Shown here piece by piece: positions 8,486 through 17,118 of a DNA stretch of 64,000 bases. The position numbers and the translations under genes were made by a program. The notes beneath the pieces are model-generated. The model did no database searches. It saw nothing but the letters and a program-made list of their open reading frames with translations, and was not told the DNA's origin. The stretch covers positions 1,612,001 through 1,676,000 of the forward strand of contig OZ240684.1 in NCBI GenBank assembly GCA_965199175.1, read 5' to 3'. Within the stretch, counting starts at the first letter, position 1, and every line of letters begins with the position of its first letter. The stretch is from G963923945 sp965199175. GTDB taxonomy: Bacteria > Pseudomonadota > Alphaproteobacteria > G963923945.

Positions 8486-10651
8486 CTAGTAGCTGACCTT
8501 CAAATTCATCCAGGCCATTAAAGGTTCCCCGTAAAACGTCCCCCGGGTTGTCGTATTGACCCGGTCAATATATTTCTTATCCAAAAGGTTGCGTATCGAT
8601 AAAACTGCTGAAACATGGTCGTTCAATTCGTATCCTGCAGAAAGATTGAAAATCGCATAGCCTGGCGCCTTAACCTTAATGTTATTGGCGGCGACATTGC
8701 TGAATGCGCTCACAGCACGCATACCAGAGCCAAGAAAGAACCCATCAAGCGGCCCTTCAGGGAACGTGTATTTCCCGAATATGTTAACGTTATGTGGTGG
8801 GCTGGGATCATTCCTGAGATCTGTGTTGACATAGCTATATCCGGCAAACAAATCGATGCTTTCAATCGGTCGGCCCGCTATCTGGGTTTCAAAGCCCCGG
8901 GTGATTGCCTGGCCTGATGCGCGAAATGAACCAACATTGTTCGGGTCTGCCTGTGCCCGATTCTGGTCTTCGAGCCAAAATACCGCAGCGTGTCCGCGCA
9001 AGGCATCATCAAACAAAGAAAGTTTGGTCCCGGCTTCTGCTTGTCGGCCAACCACCGGATCCAACTGTGCACCATTGGCCTGGGTTTCAGCTTGCGGCTG
9101 AAAGATCTCAGAATAACTCACATAGCCGGTCACCTGGGGTGTCACAGCATAGCTTGCACCAGCAAGGGGAATGAAACGCCGTTGTTTTCTCTTTCCGGTA
9201 ACCCGACCACGACCAGTGTCTTTACTTTTGCTTTTATAGGATGCGTAACGTCCGCCCAGGGTCAGATTGAAGCCATCAAAAACCTGAAGCCGGGTATAAC
9301 CATACCCCCCTATTTCATTATTTGTTGTTTTGGTATTCAACCGAAATCCCGGCCCTACCCCGGGGAACGTCACGCGTGGTTCAATCAATGTACGGGGGTT
9401 AAAGTTACGAATATTCTGTTGCCCAAGAGCAAAATCGAAATTCTGCCTGAAGCCACTATGGGAATAGCGATAGTCAACACCGACCGCCATCAGGCTTTCC
9501 CGGCCAAAGAAATTAAAAGGAACTGAATAATTGGTATCCAGATAGGATGTGGCTTCTTCATAAAGGCGGGCGAATGTAAACATATTGAAGGTACCGGTCT
9601 GCGGGTTAACCGCCGTCTGGGCAAGAGCACTCTTCAGATCACTATCCCGGTTGTAGGAACGTCCGGCCAGTTTGAGCACGCCACCATTCCCGAACTGGTG
9701 TTCGGCTTCGATGAATAGTTCATTGCTCTTGATATCGCGCCTGTTCCATGGAGCACCGATATAGGTATTGCGGGAAAAAGCAACCAGCGATCCATCGGTA
9801 AATGTCGGCAAACCACTCATAGAGGTTGTGTCCTGCTGTTCTAAAATACCTCCAAAGGAAAACGTCGTACTTTCAGTCACATCAAATTCCATTGTCATGT
9901 AGCCACCACCGCGCTTTTGCTCAGCAAATTTCATAAAAGATTCACGGCTCAGGCCATAGCTGATAAAGCGCGCACGTACCCGTTCGTCATGCGCCGAACC
10001 GGACATATCAACATCACCACGATAAAAATCATAATTCCCGGCCGTTCCACTGACCGAGATGGTGTTCCGGCCATCTGGCCGTTTCCGGACCAGATTGATG
10101 GTACCAACAGGTTCGCCAGACCCCTGAAAAACTCCTGACGGTCCGGACAAAAACTCAATACGATCAAAAAAAGCCAGATCAGGGGCTGTGCCGTAAAGAC
10201 TGAGAAAGGGCCGTGGTGCCCCATCAACATTATACGTAAAAACCTCATGCCCCCGCGAATAGAGAGACCCATCAAAACCATTGCCGGTTGCGGTTGTTAC
10301 ATTGGGAATAAGATAACCGGCTTCCTCAAGAGAGGTCGCATTGGCATCCTCAAGCTGCTGACGTGTGATCACGGTGACCGTCTGGGGCACAGTATCAATA
10401 TCGACCGGCTGTTTGTAACCAACAGTCGCGCGTTTGGTCGTGTAGGACCCTGTCCCTTCGGTCACCACCCCCTGCACACCTTCAACGACAACCGGCGGCA
10501 AAACGATCGGCTGGCCCGATTGTCTATCTTCCCGGGCCAGAACTGCCGTCGAAAAAACGAGAAAAATAGCGCAAAACCCGGATATAACCGAGGATATGAT
10601 TAGACTCATTTTATAGTGACTGGCATCATGATTAACTGACTCAAAAAACAT
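8486..10651 (-). CDS. TonB-dependent ferric-siderophore receptor
   Basis: The outer-membrane receptor (about 721 residues) has a signal segment (SLIISSVISGFCAIFLVFSTAVLA). The plug domain follows: TVPQTVTVITRQQLEDANATS, then FDRIEFLSGPSGVFQGSGEPVGTINLVRKRP. The large beta-barrel ends in Tyr after NLKVSY. The plug pattern is that of FhuE/FpvA-like siderophore receptors rather than BtuB. I place the start at the ATG at 10651, preceded by AGGGAG with six bases between; a GTG at 10654 is less well spaced. A Fur-box-like palindrome lies about 70-90 bases upstream. It is the first gene of the iron-uptake operon that continues to base 5082. Confidence 0.94.
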   Translation of the reverse strand: MFFESVNHDASHYKMSLIISSVISGFCAIFLVFSTAVLAREDRQSGQPIVLPPVVVEGVQGVVTEGTGSYTTKRATVGYKQPVDIDTVPQTVTVITRQQLEDANATSLEEAGYLIPNVTTATGNGFDGSLYSRGHEVFTYNVDGAPRPFLSLYGTAPDLAFFDRIEFLSGPSGVFQGSGEPVGTINLVRKRPDGRNTISVSGTAGNYDFYRGDVDMSGSAHDERVRARFISYGLSRESFMKFAEQKRGGGYMTMEFDVTESTTFSFGGILEQQDTTSMSGLPTFTDGSLVAFSRNTYIGAPWNRRDIKSNELFIEAEHQFGNGGVLKLAGRSYNRDSDLKSALAQTAVNPQTGTFNMFTFARLYEEATSYLDTNYSVPFNFFGRESLMAVGVDYRYSHSGFRQNFDFALGQQNIRNFNPRTLIEPRVTFPGVGPGFRLNTKTTNNEIGGYGYTRLQVFDGFNLTLGGRYASYKSKSKDTGRGRVTGKRKQRRFIPLAGASYAVTPQVTGYVSYSEIFQPQAETQANGAQLDPVVGRQAEAGTKLSLFDDALRGHAAVFWLEDQNRAQADPNNVGSFRASGQAITRGFETQIAGRPIESIDLFAGYSYVNTDLRNDPSPPHNVNIFGKYTFPEGPLDGFFLGSGMRAVSAFSNVAANNIKVKAPGYAIFNLSAGYELNDHVSAVLSIRNLLDKKYIDRVNTTTRGTFYGEPLMAWMNLKVSY

Positions 10652-10721
10652 CACCGACTCCCTCTATGCAACACTTCGGTTGAATTGGTTTGTTCTTATA
10701 TTTGTTGTTATCCTTGATATT

Positions 10722-10740
10722 GCATATGATTATCATTTGC
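10722..10740 (-). promoter_or_regulatory. Fur-box-like operator of the siderophore operon
   Basis: On the minus strand the 19 bases GCAAATGATAATCATATGC match the classical Fur 19-mer (GATAATGATAATCATTATC) at 14 positions, including the whole central ATGATAATCAT. It sits about 70 bases before the receptor start, where an iron repressor would block transcription. The match is seen in the sequence. Regulation by Fur, rather than another iron regulator used by alphaproteobacteria, is inference. Confidence 0.7.
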
Positions 10741-11155
10741 ATTTACTTTGTCAAGTCGCCGGGTTTGGGGTCACCAAAAATTGAGTTTTGTCAAAGATGA
10801 ATTGTGTCAGAAGTAATCAATAAACTGATCGGAAAAGCTGCCAGAAGCGGTTTGGGAAACACCGCCCAATCACTCTTCTGACCTGATAAACTGACCGGCC
10901 AGACAAATGGGAAGAAATGATGAAAGCGGCAGCCAGGGCGTTGTCTCGTTGCCTCCTTGAGGAGGCCGCCATTGGCCGCATTAAGCGGCAGAAACGCGCA
11001 ATCTTACCGATACGCCGACCTCTTTTGCCGCCATATTCTAACCGCATTGTGACATATCCTGACAATTCTTGTCCTGGCAATGCCTTGTTTTGGTAATATT
11101 TTTATTCTGAGGACGTCTTTATTATTTTGATAACGTTTTTATTCTGATCGCGTCT
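10741..11155. other. spacer without a supported gene
   Basis: This is about 415 bases between the Fur site and the hydrolase-OsmC gene end. An 87-codon minus-strand frame at 10817-11080 has no recognisable domain, no clear ribosome-binding site and an Arg-rich composition, so I do not call it. Near the left gene end (about 11090-11165) there are three to four degenerate copies of a 'tttattctgatnacgtc' unit, another example of the short tandem repeats seen in most spacers here. Confidence 0.5.
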
Positions 11156-12388
11156 TTATTCTGATGACGTCTCAGCATGTGCTAATTCGGTTTCAATGGC
11201 AATCCCGGCCTCCAGGCTACGATGAACCGGGCATCGACCAGCAATCTCAAGCAATTTCTGGCGCATGGCTTCATCCAGATCACCGGTCAGAGTAATCCGG
11301 CGTCTGATCTGATCCAGCCGTTCAGTCCCGGAAGCTGAATCGGCATGCCCCCCATGGATCTTCTGGTGATGCAAAGTGACATCCACATCCTCCAGAGGCC
11401 ATCCCTTACGCCGGGCATAAAGGCGCATAGTCATGGCCGTGCACGCCCCCAGACCAGCAAGCAAAAAATCATACGGAGCCGGGCCGGAATCCAAACCACC
11501 AGAAATTGATGATGGCTCGTCAGCCCGTAACAAATGCGTGTTAATGGCAATATCATGCGCAAAGGGACCATCGGGACTCGACCGCACAGCAACTTCTCCT
11601 TCTAAAGCAACTGGCAAGACTCTCTTCTCATCAACCACCCGGCTGGCCCAGGCAGAGATAACCGATGCAGCAAATTCCGCATCTTTAGGCCGGGTCAAAA
11701 GATGATCCGCCTGATCCAGGGAAACAAAGGATTTAGGATGTCTGGCTGCCGCGAAGATCTGTCCGGCATTCTCAATACCAACGATTGTATCAAGGGGAGC
11801 ATGCATAATCAAAACATCGGCTTTCAGTCTGGAAACCGCCTTTGTCCCTGACCGTGCCTGTAAATCACGCACAAAATCCGCCCCGACGGTGAATGGGCGT
11901 CCACCAATCGAGACCTCAGCCCGGCCCGCAGCTAAAATATCCTCTTCCCGTCCCCCCAACAAATGCAGGACATGGGCCGGATCAGCCGGCGCACCGATGG
12001 TTGCCACCCCACCCACCGAATCAATATCACCAGCAACCGCTAAAACAGCCGCACCCCCCAAAGAGTGACCCACCAGAAGGTCCGGAGGCATTTCCTGATC
12101 AGCCATCCAGACAGCCGCCGCCTTAATGTCATCGAGATTACTGGCAAAGCTGGTCTCAGCAAAGGCTCCTCCTGACCCTCCAAGACCGGCAAAGTCAAAC
12201 CGCAAAACAGCCAGACCACGCATAGCCAGACCCTGGGATACCCGGACCGCCGCCAATGTCTCTTTAGAACATGTGAAACAATGAGCAAATAACGCCGCCC
12301 CCCGACGCGCGCCAGCCGGAAGATGCAGCTTGCCAGCCAGCTGCACCCCGTTCTGATTCTTAAAAACAATATCCCGTATGAGTGCCAT
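11156..12388 (-). CDS. alpha/beta-hydrolase - OsmC domain fusion protein
   Basis: This is a two-domain protein. Residues about 1-250 form an alpha/beta hydrolase: LFAHCFTCSKETLA, RFDFAGLGGSGG, nucleophile elbow VGHSLGGAA, and a late DQADHLLTRP containing the likely catalytic His. Residues about 270-410 form an OsmC/Ohr-like domain: PYDFLLAGLGACTAMTMRLYARRKGW and the later IAGRCPVHRSLE, giving the two conserved cysteines expected of thiol-dependent peroxide reduction. This architecture is known in proteobacteria; the substrate is unknown. I choose the ATG at 12388 because GAGGA lies seven bases upstream; an upstream start at 12418 is possible. It stands alone on the minus strand. Confidence 0.88.
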   Translation of the reverse strand: MALIRDIVFKNQNGVQLAGKLHLPAGARRGAALFAHCFTCSKETLAAVRVSQGLAMRGLAVLRFDFAGLGGSGGAFAETSFASNLDDIKAAAVWMADQEMPPDLLVGHSLGGAAVLAVAGDIDSVGGVATIGAPADPAHVLHLLGGREEDILAAGRAEVSIGGRPFTVGADFVRDLQARSGTKAVSRLKADVLIMHAPLDTIVGIENAGQIFAAARHPKSFVSLDQADHLLTRPKDAEFAASVISAWASRVVDEKRVLPVALEGEVAVRSSPDGPFAHDIAINTHLLRADEPSSISGGLDSGPAPYDFLLAGLGACTAMTMRLYARRKGWPLEDVDVTLHHQKIHGGHADSASGTERLDQIRRRITLTGDLDEAMRQKLLEIAGRCPVHRSLEAGIAIETELAHAETSSE

Positions 12389-12484
12389 CAGAACATCCTC
12401 ACGAAAAACCCTATGCAAAAAATCTGTAGAGAGTGTTAAAAACCAAAATACCCTTTGAGATCAGTCCCCGGATGTCACCCAGAA

Positions 12485-13255
12485 TCACATTTGTGTATTC
12501 GCATCTGCATGCCAGATTCTTAAAAGATCAAGGTCAATATACCCACGTCCCTGCGCATCACCGGATAATATTGTAAAGGGAAGACCTGGTTCCCCAAGAT
12601 CACTGACCACCGCTACCGCACCGGAGAAATCCTCCCCTTCAAAATATTTTGAAACCGAGACCACCGCCGCAACGCCTGCCGCCAGGCTTGAGCGTAATCC
12701 TTGCGGGGAATCCTCAATCGCCAAACAGGCCTGGGGCGGCAACATCATCTCTTTCAAGACCCATTGATAAATATCAGGGGCAGGCTTACGTGCCGATACC
12801 AGGTCGCCATGCCCCACCACTTCAAACCAATCGAACACATCCATGCCTAAGCCATTTTCAAACACCTGCCGCAAGCTGCGTTCTGATGCAGCCGAGCAAA
12901 TCGCCAGACGTATGCCCGCATCACGGCATTCATTCAAAATACGCCAAACCCCAGGACGCACCCAAACGCCGCTCTCAGCCAACATCTCCGCATAAGCGCG
13001 GCTCTTGGCGTTATACATCGCATCAACATAGCTGTAGAAATCGGGACGCTGACATGCCTCCGGGGCACTCCGCTCAATATAATGGCGGATCCGCTCCCGC
13101 CCACCGCCAACCGACAAAATTTCACGATAAATTGCCCGGTCCCAATGCCAGGAAACACCGAATTCACGAAATGCAGCATTAAAGGCTTCACGATGGATAT
13201 CCTCACTTTCCGCAAGCGTCCCATCCACGTCAAATAACAGTGCTTTCAACCCCAT
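12485..13255 (-). CDS. HAD-superfamily phosphatase, CbbY-like
   Basis: A subfamily IA HAD hydrolase of about 256 residues. Motif I is FDVDGTLAESE (both catalytic Asp residues), motif II lies in ICSAASERS, the conserved Lys in SARKPAPDIY, and motif IV in AIEDSPQGLRSS. The N-terminal cap (EDIHREAFNAAFREFGVSWHWDRAIYREIL, then GGRERIRHYI) resembles CbbY, a phosphatase of misfire sugar bisphosphates in Calvin-cycle bacteria. No other Calvin-cycle gene is in the window, so the substrate is uncertain. The ATG at 13255 has AGGGA upstream; the longer frame to 13342 looks like untranslated leader. Confidence 0.85.
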   Translation of the reverse strand: MGLKALLFDVDGTLAESEDIHREAFNAAFREFGVSWHWDRAIYREILSVGGGRERIRHYIERSAPEACQRPDFYSYVDAMYNAKSRAYAEMLAESGVWVRPGVWRILNECRDAGIRLAICSAASERSLRQVFENGLGMDVFDWFEVVGHGDLVSARKPAPDIYQWVLKEMMLPPQACLAIEDSPQGLRSSLAAGVAAVVSVSKYFEGEDFSGAVAVVSDLGEPGLPFTILSGDAQGRGYIDLDLLRIWHADANTQM

Positions 13256-13456
13256 AACAACAATCCCTCCCCTCTTTGCATCAGTATCCAATAAACCGAC
13301 TTTTCTGTGATGGTTTTTGGTCATTGTAGGGAATAATACCACCCTTTCTCAAGTATCCGGCCCGGTGAGAGGATTGATTAAAATCAACACAGCCTGCGCC
13401 ATAGCCCTCAGGCCTGGCTTGGCGCCGCCGGTCGCGCAGATATCAAACGGCTCTTT

Positions 13457-13488
13457 ATAAATGATCAATATGATAAATGATCAATATG
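13457..13488. repeat. perfect 16-bp tandem duplication after hldE
   Basis: The unit ataaatgatcaatatg occurs twice back to back (13457-13472, 13473-13488) in the short gap downstream of hldE. It is part of the window-wide pattern of short duplications; no function is evident. Confidence 0.85.
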
Positions 13489-13494
13489 GTCGCT

Positions 13495-14994
13495 TCAGGG
13501 AACCAGACGATGCACGGTTTTGGTGGTTGAATAGCCAGGCTGTAGTTCAGCCAGGAAAATTTTCCCTCCATAGGATTGCACAATGTCGGCCCCCACCACC
13601 TGGGCAAGGGTATAATCTTTGCCTTTAATCAGGACATCAGGACGCAGAGCCTCAATCAGAGTAAGAGGGGTGTCTTCGTCAAAAGTAACCACGGCATCAA
13701 CCATTGATAAAGCCGCCAAAACATTGGCCCGGGCCGATTCCGACTGGATAGGGCGAGTCTTCCCTTTAAGACGCCGCACCGAATGATCTGTATTCAAACC
13801 GACAATGAGATGATCACAGACTGCCCGGGCCTGGTGCAGGAGAGACACATGTCCTGGATGCAGTAAATCAAAACAACCATTGGTAAAACCAATGCGCATA
13901 CCGTTGTGCCGCCATTCTTTTACCTGTGTGAGAAGATCATCAAGGCTGAAGAGTTTTTCCTGATCATATTTATTTTCATTCCCCTTATCTGGTCGGCCTC
14001 CAGATTGCATGCGCGCAATCTCGGCTTCTATTTCCCGGGTCGTCACAACCGCTGTTCCGGCCTTGGCGACAACCATCCCGGCCACCATATTGGCCAGAGA
14101 CACACCCTCTTCCAGATCAAATCCAGCCACCAAACCGGCAGCAACAACAGCAATCACGGTGTCGCCTGCTCCCGATACATCGAAAATCTCACGGGCCGAA
14201 CTGCGTAGATGGACCGGCATCCTGTCATCGGCCCGGACCAATGTTGCCCCTTGTTCACCACGGGTTGCCAAAACCGCCCGAAAATCGAAATCATCAATCA
14301 GACGCCGGGCCGCCGCCACCACCGATTGGTCATCTTCGACTGGCAAACCGCTGGCAGCAGCCAGTTCATCCCGGTTGGGTTTAATGATATCGGCCCCGGC
14401 ATATATGGCATAATCAACCCCACGAGGATCAACAATAACCGGCAAACCATGTTCCCGGCTTTTGGCAATTAAAACAGCCAGAATGTCGGGTGAAAGAAGG
14501 CCCTTTCCATAGTCGGAAATAATCAAACCCCCACAATCGGGCATCAGGGAAACCGCTTTCTCAAGCAATATGTGAGCATCACTGCGTCCGATGGGAAGAT
14601 CACTTTCCTGATCCACCCGCAACATTTGCTGTTTATTGCAGACATAGCGAATCTTCAAAGTCCCTGGTCGCTTTTTCCGGGTAACAATATGGGGCGTTAA
14701 ATGGTTTTCGCGGGCTAACAGAGTGGCAATCTCGGTACTGATATCATCATCACCAATCACACAGAGAAAATCGGTCATCACACCAAGGGCCGATAAATTG
14801 CGGGCGACATTACCGGCACCACCCAACATCGACGTCTCATCAGTGACCCGCAGAACCGGGATCGGAGCCTCCCGCGAAACCCTCTCGACAACACCGGTCA
14901 CGAAACGATCCAGCATGACATCGCCGATACAGAGCAAACGTCCTTTGCTCAAAGATGAAATATCAATTTTCTGATTTTCTTTGGCCGCATTCAT
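13495..14994 (-). CDS. hldE: bifunctional heptose-7-phosphate kinase / heptose-1-phosphate adenylyltransferase
   Basis: HldE carries out two steps of ADP-heptose synthesis for the lipopolysaccharide inner core. Residues about 20-330 are a ribokinase-type (PfkB) kinase: GDVMLDRFVTG, LGGAGNVARNLSALG, and the catalytic DVSGAGDTVIAVVAAG. Residues about 355-499 are a nucleotidyltransferase with FTNGCFDLLHPGHVSLLHQA (HxGH motif) and GLNTDHSVRRLKG. Total length is 499 residues against about 477 in E. coli. It implies a heptose-containing LPS. The ATG start at 14994 gives the standard N-terminus; the next gene upstream is separated by about 1 kb on the same strand. Confidence 0.96.
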   Translation of the reverse strand: MNAAKENQKIDISSLSKGRLLCIGDVMLDRFVTGVVERVSREAPIPVLRVTDETSMLGGAGNVARNLSALGVMTDFLCVIGDDDISTEIATLLARENHLTPHIVTRKKRPGTLKIRYVCNKQQMLRVDQESDLPIGRSDAHILLEKAVSLMPDCGGLIISDYGKGLLSPDILAVLIAKSREHGLPVIVDPRGVDYAIYAGADIIKPNRDELAAASGLPVEDDQSVVAAARRLIDDFDFRAVLATRGEQGATLVRADDRMPVHLRSSAREIFDVSGAGDTVIAVVAAGLVAGFDLEEGVSLANMVAGMVVAKAGTAVVTTREIEAEIARMQSGGRPDKGNENKYDQEKLFSLDDLLTQVKEWRHNGMRIGFTNGCFDLLHPGHVSLLHQARAVCDHLIVGLNTDHSVRRLKGKTRPIQSESARANVLAALSMVDAVVTFDEDTPLTLIEALRPDVLIKGKDYTLAQVVGADIVQSYGGKIFLAELQPGYSTTKTVHRLVP

Positions 14995-15199
14995 ACCAAA
15001 AACTCTCCCATAAAACCCCGGAGGGCCGGTTCTGCCCGCATATTCCGGCTCTCTATACTATCGGTTGAGCGGTGACTCCACTGCCTGTTGCTCTTCATGC
15101 GTATCAGGATCATACGAGAGGCGTGAAATAATCTGTATTCAGAGGCTGTCAAATTGAGGGCATCCCCGGTTTCACCTTGCAATCAGTACAAAACCCTGC

Positions 15200-16012
15200 T
15201 CAGCCGGTTTGCAGAAAACTATAGATGTTTTCCTGCAAAATAAGACATGTCAACCGTCCGGTGGCATACGCCCCGGTATCAATGCCAATGCGGTTGGTGC
15301 GGATTTGTGGCTCCGGAAAGATGGAATGGCCATGCACAACAATTTTACCAAAAGGCTGGTTCCAGGAAAGGAATTCATCGCGAATCCACAGCAAATCTTC
15401 CTCCAGCTGGTCAGCCAGTGGTCGGCGCGGCGACACCCCCGCATGGGTAAAATAGTAATCCCCCTCCTGGTGAAAGAGTTTCAGGCCAGCCAAAAAAGCC
15501 GAATGAGAAGCCGGAATAACCGCCCGTAACGCCGCCTGGATACGATGAAAATCCCGATCACCCGGAAAATCCCGATCACCTGCTGCATGATCTTCCAACT
15601 CAACCCCGTAACTACGTATCGTTTCTGCGCCGCCATCATTCAGCCAGTTGCGGCCCACCTGGTAAGTGTCGAGAAATTTCATCAACAAATTCTCGTGATT
15701 GCCTTTGAGATGCACAGCCTCAAAACCAGCCAGAGGATGATCAATCAGGGCAGCAATCGTCTCCCTGGACATGGGGCCACGATCAACATAATCACCCAGA
15801 TAAATCACCACTTTCGTAAGGTTACCCGACGTAGCATCGGCCCGGGCCGCATCCTTCAGGATACGGGCATGAATATCAGCCAGAAGATCATAACGACCAT
15901 GAATATCGCCAATCACATAAATTCGGCGCCCCGGCGGGATACAGGCCATCGCGCCATCCTGATCATTGATCAGAACTGACCGGTCAATCCCCTCATGATA
16001 CGGCGTGGCCAT
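15200..16012 (-). CDS. PPP-family serine/threonine-type metallophosphoesterase
   Basis: The protein shows the metal-binding signature of PPP phosphatases in order: YVIGDIHGRYDLL (GDxHG), YLGDYVDRGP (GDxVDRG), HLKGNHENLL (GNHE), then the later His residues in FTHAGVSP and VVHGHS. This is the arrangement of bacterial PrpA/PrpB-like phosphatases. The segment GDRDFPGDRDF comes from a tandem DNA duplication (15547-15580, period 18 bp) lying between the GNHE motif and the later His motifs. The ATG at 16012 has GAGAG upstream and is preferred to a TTG at 16048. The physiological substrate is unknown. Confidence 0.88.
   Translation of the reverse strand: MATPYHEGIDRSVLINDQDGAMACIPPGRRIYVIGDIHGRYDLLADIHARILKDAARADATSGNLTKVVIYLGDYVDRGPMSRETIAALIDHPLAGFEAVHLKGNHENLLMKFLDTYQVGRNWLNDGGAETIRSYGVELEDHAAGDRDFPGDRDFHRIQAALRAVIPASHSAFLAGLKLFHQEGDYYFTHAGVSPRRPLADQLEEDLLWIRDEFLSWNQPFGKIVVHGHSIFPEPQIRTNRIGIDTGAYATGRLTCLILQENIYSFLQTG
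15547..15580. repeat. in-frame 18-bp period duplication inside the PPP phosphatase gene
   Basis: The 16 bases gaaaatcccgatcacc occur at 15547-15562 and again at 15565-15580, a period of 18 bp that keeps the reading frame. The result is the repeated GDRDF in the protein. Confidence 0.85.
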
Positions 16013-16305
16013 CTTTGCTCTCAAAGATTCTCTGGTCTGCTTTCTCAACCAACCCGATCAATCATTCCTGCTTCATCAGTGACCTGATGTATCATTGATC
16101 CTGAAGAGTCTCAATCCGGGGCTGCTTAAAAGAGCCGCAATCAACACGTAGTCCCCCTATCTGTGCCTGGGTAATCCGCACCTGGATGCAGCCTTCAGCA
16201 TACCAAAACGACTATCAGAAAATGTCCTGATCACAAAAGGATCACATCACATCGGAATCATATCAAAACGACAGCCGGTCAATGCGGCGTCAGAAGGAAA
16301 AGACA

Positions 16306-16818
16306 TCATGGTCGCCACGGACCGGTTGTAAAACCGTGAGGTTGCCTGTCTTTGTCAGCCTGCCAGTAGGTGAACTCAACCATGATCTCCCCACCCTGAG
16401 GACCAAGAGAAAAAGCAGCACTGCTGAAAGAAGGCGGACCAAGAAATGGCCGGGCGCCCTGGCTGAAGCCGAATCCCTCTAAAGGCCAGCCGAGCAATCC
16501 CTGGTCAAACGCCCCGTTGGAATTTTCATCATGATACATGGCTAAGGCATATTCACCGGGTGGCAAATCGCCAAAAATCACGGCCTGGGATGCTGAAAGA
16601 GCCGCCGGAACGACCTGATCACGCACTGTAGCTTTTGGCTTAGGGAACGCATCCGGGTGATTATAAAGACCCAGATGCACCGTTCCTTCTGTATTGCGCA
16701 ACCCGGTGATATGAACCCGCAAATCCCCGGCGATACCCTCAGCCGACCAGAACACAGCCCCCCAGAATACCCCACAGATCCAGGCCACTCTCCATAAAAA
16801 AGATATTCTGAAAATCAT
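16306..16818 (-). CDS. DUF2141 secreted protein
   Basis: The 170-residue protein begins with a hydrophobic signal (residues about 5-30, ending SAEGIAG) and continues as a DUF2141 domain: LRVHITGLRNTEGTVHLGLYN, then FGDLPPGEYALAMYHDENSNGAFDQGLLGWPLEGFGFS. DUF2141 is a beta-sandwich family of unknown function, exported to the periplasm or cell surface. Its start codon lies inside the first unit of a six-copy 16-bp tandem array, and its ribosome-binding site AGGACAG is repeated with it (see that feature). Confidence 0.85.
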   Translation of the reverse strand: MIFRISFLWRVAWICGVFWGAVFWSAEGIAGDLRVHITGLRNTEGTVHLGLYNHPDAFPKPKATVRDQVVPAALSASQAVIFGDLPPGEYALAMYHDENSNGAFDQGLLGWPLEGFGFSQGARPFLGPPSFSSAAFSLGPQGGEIMVEFTYWQADKDRQPHGFTTGPWRP

Positions 16819-16903
16819 CTGTCCTGAAAATCATCTGTCCTGAAAATCATCTGTCCTGAAAATCATCTGTCCTGAAAATCACCCGTCCCGAAAATCACCC
16901 GTC
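16808..16903. repeat. six-copy 16-bp tandem array containing a start codon and RBS
   Basis: Six consecutive 16-bp units (ctgaaaatcatctgtc and variants) occupy 16808-16903. Read on the minus strand each of the first four units contains AGGACAG followed by ATG. The unit nearest the gene supplies the DUF2141 start at 16818. Because 16 is not a multiple of three, successive ATGs fall in different frames, and the in-frame copy 48 bases upstream meets a TGA after eleven codons. Confidence 0.93.
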
Positions 16904-17118
16904 TGCTCACAATGATTCACCAAAAAATAATCTGCCTTCAAAACACCCCTTTTTGAGAAGGGTCCACATCCTCAGGCCAGAGTCACGCAAGCACCGCAAT
17001 CACTGAATAATGAATAAGTAAGAATAATGAATAATAAACAGACACATGACCACAGAAATCAACAGCACCCATCAATGGCAGCCTGTTGATTTTACTTTTT
17101 CTCTCTTTCCCTTTTTCT

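Noticed and set aside
10817..11080. 87-codon minus-strand gene
   Set aside because: No recognisable domain, Arg-rich composition, no ribosome-binding site and no neighbour support.
14991..15182. 63-codon minus-strand gene overlapping the hldE start
   Set aside because: The ATGA overlap is suggestive, but the product has no domain or plausible composition and the start has no good ribosome-binding site.
16808..16903. CRISPR array
   Set aside because: Units are directly adjacent with no spacers, only 16 bp long, and there are no cas genes. The same applies to the arrays at 40555-41014.
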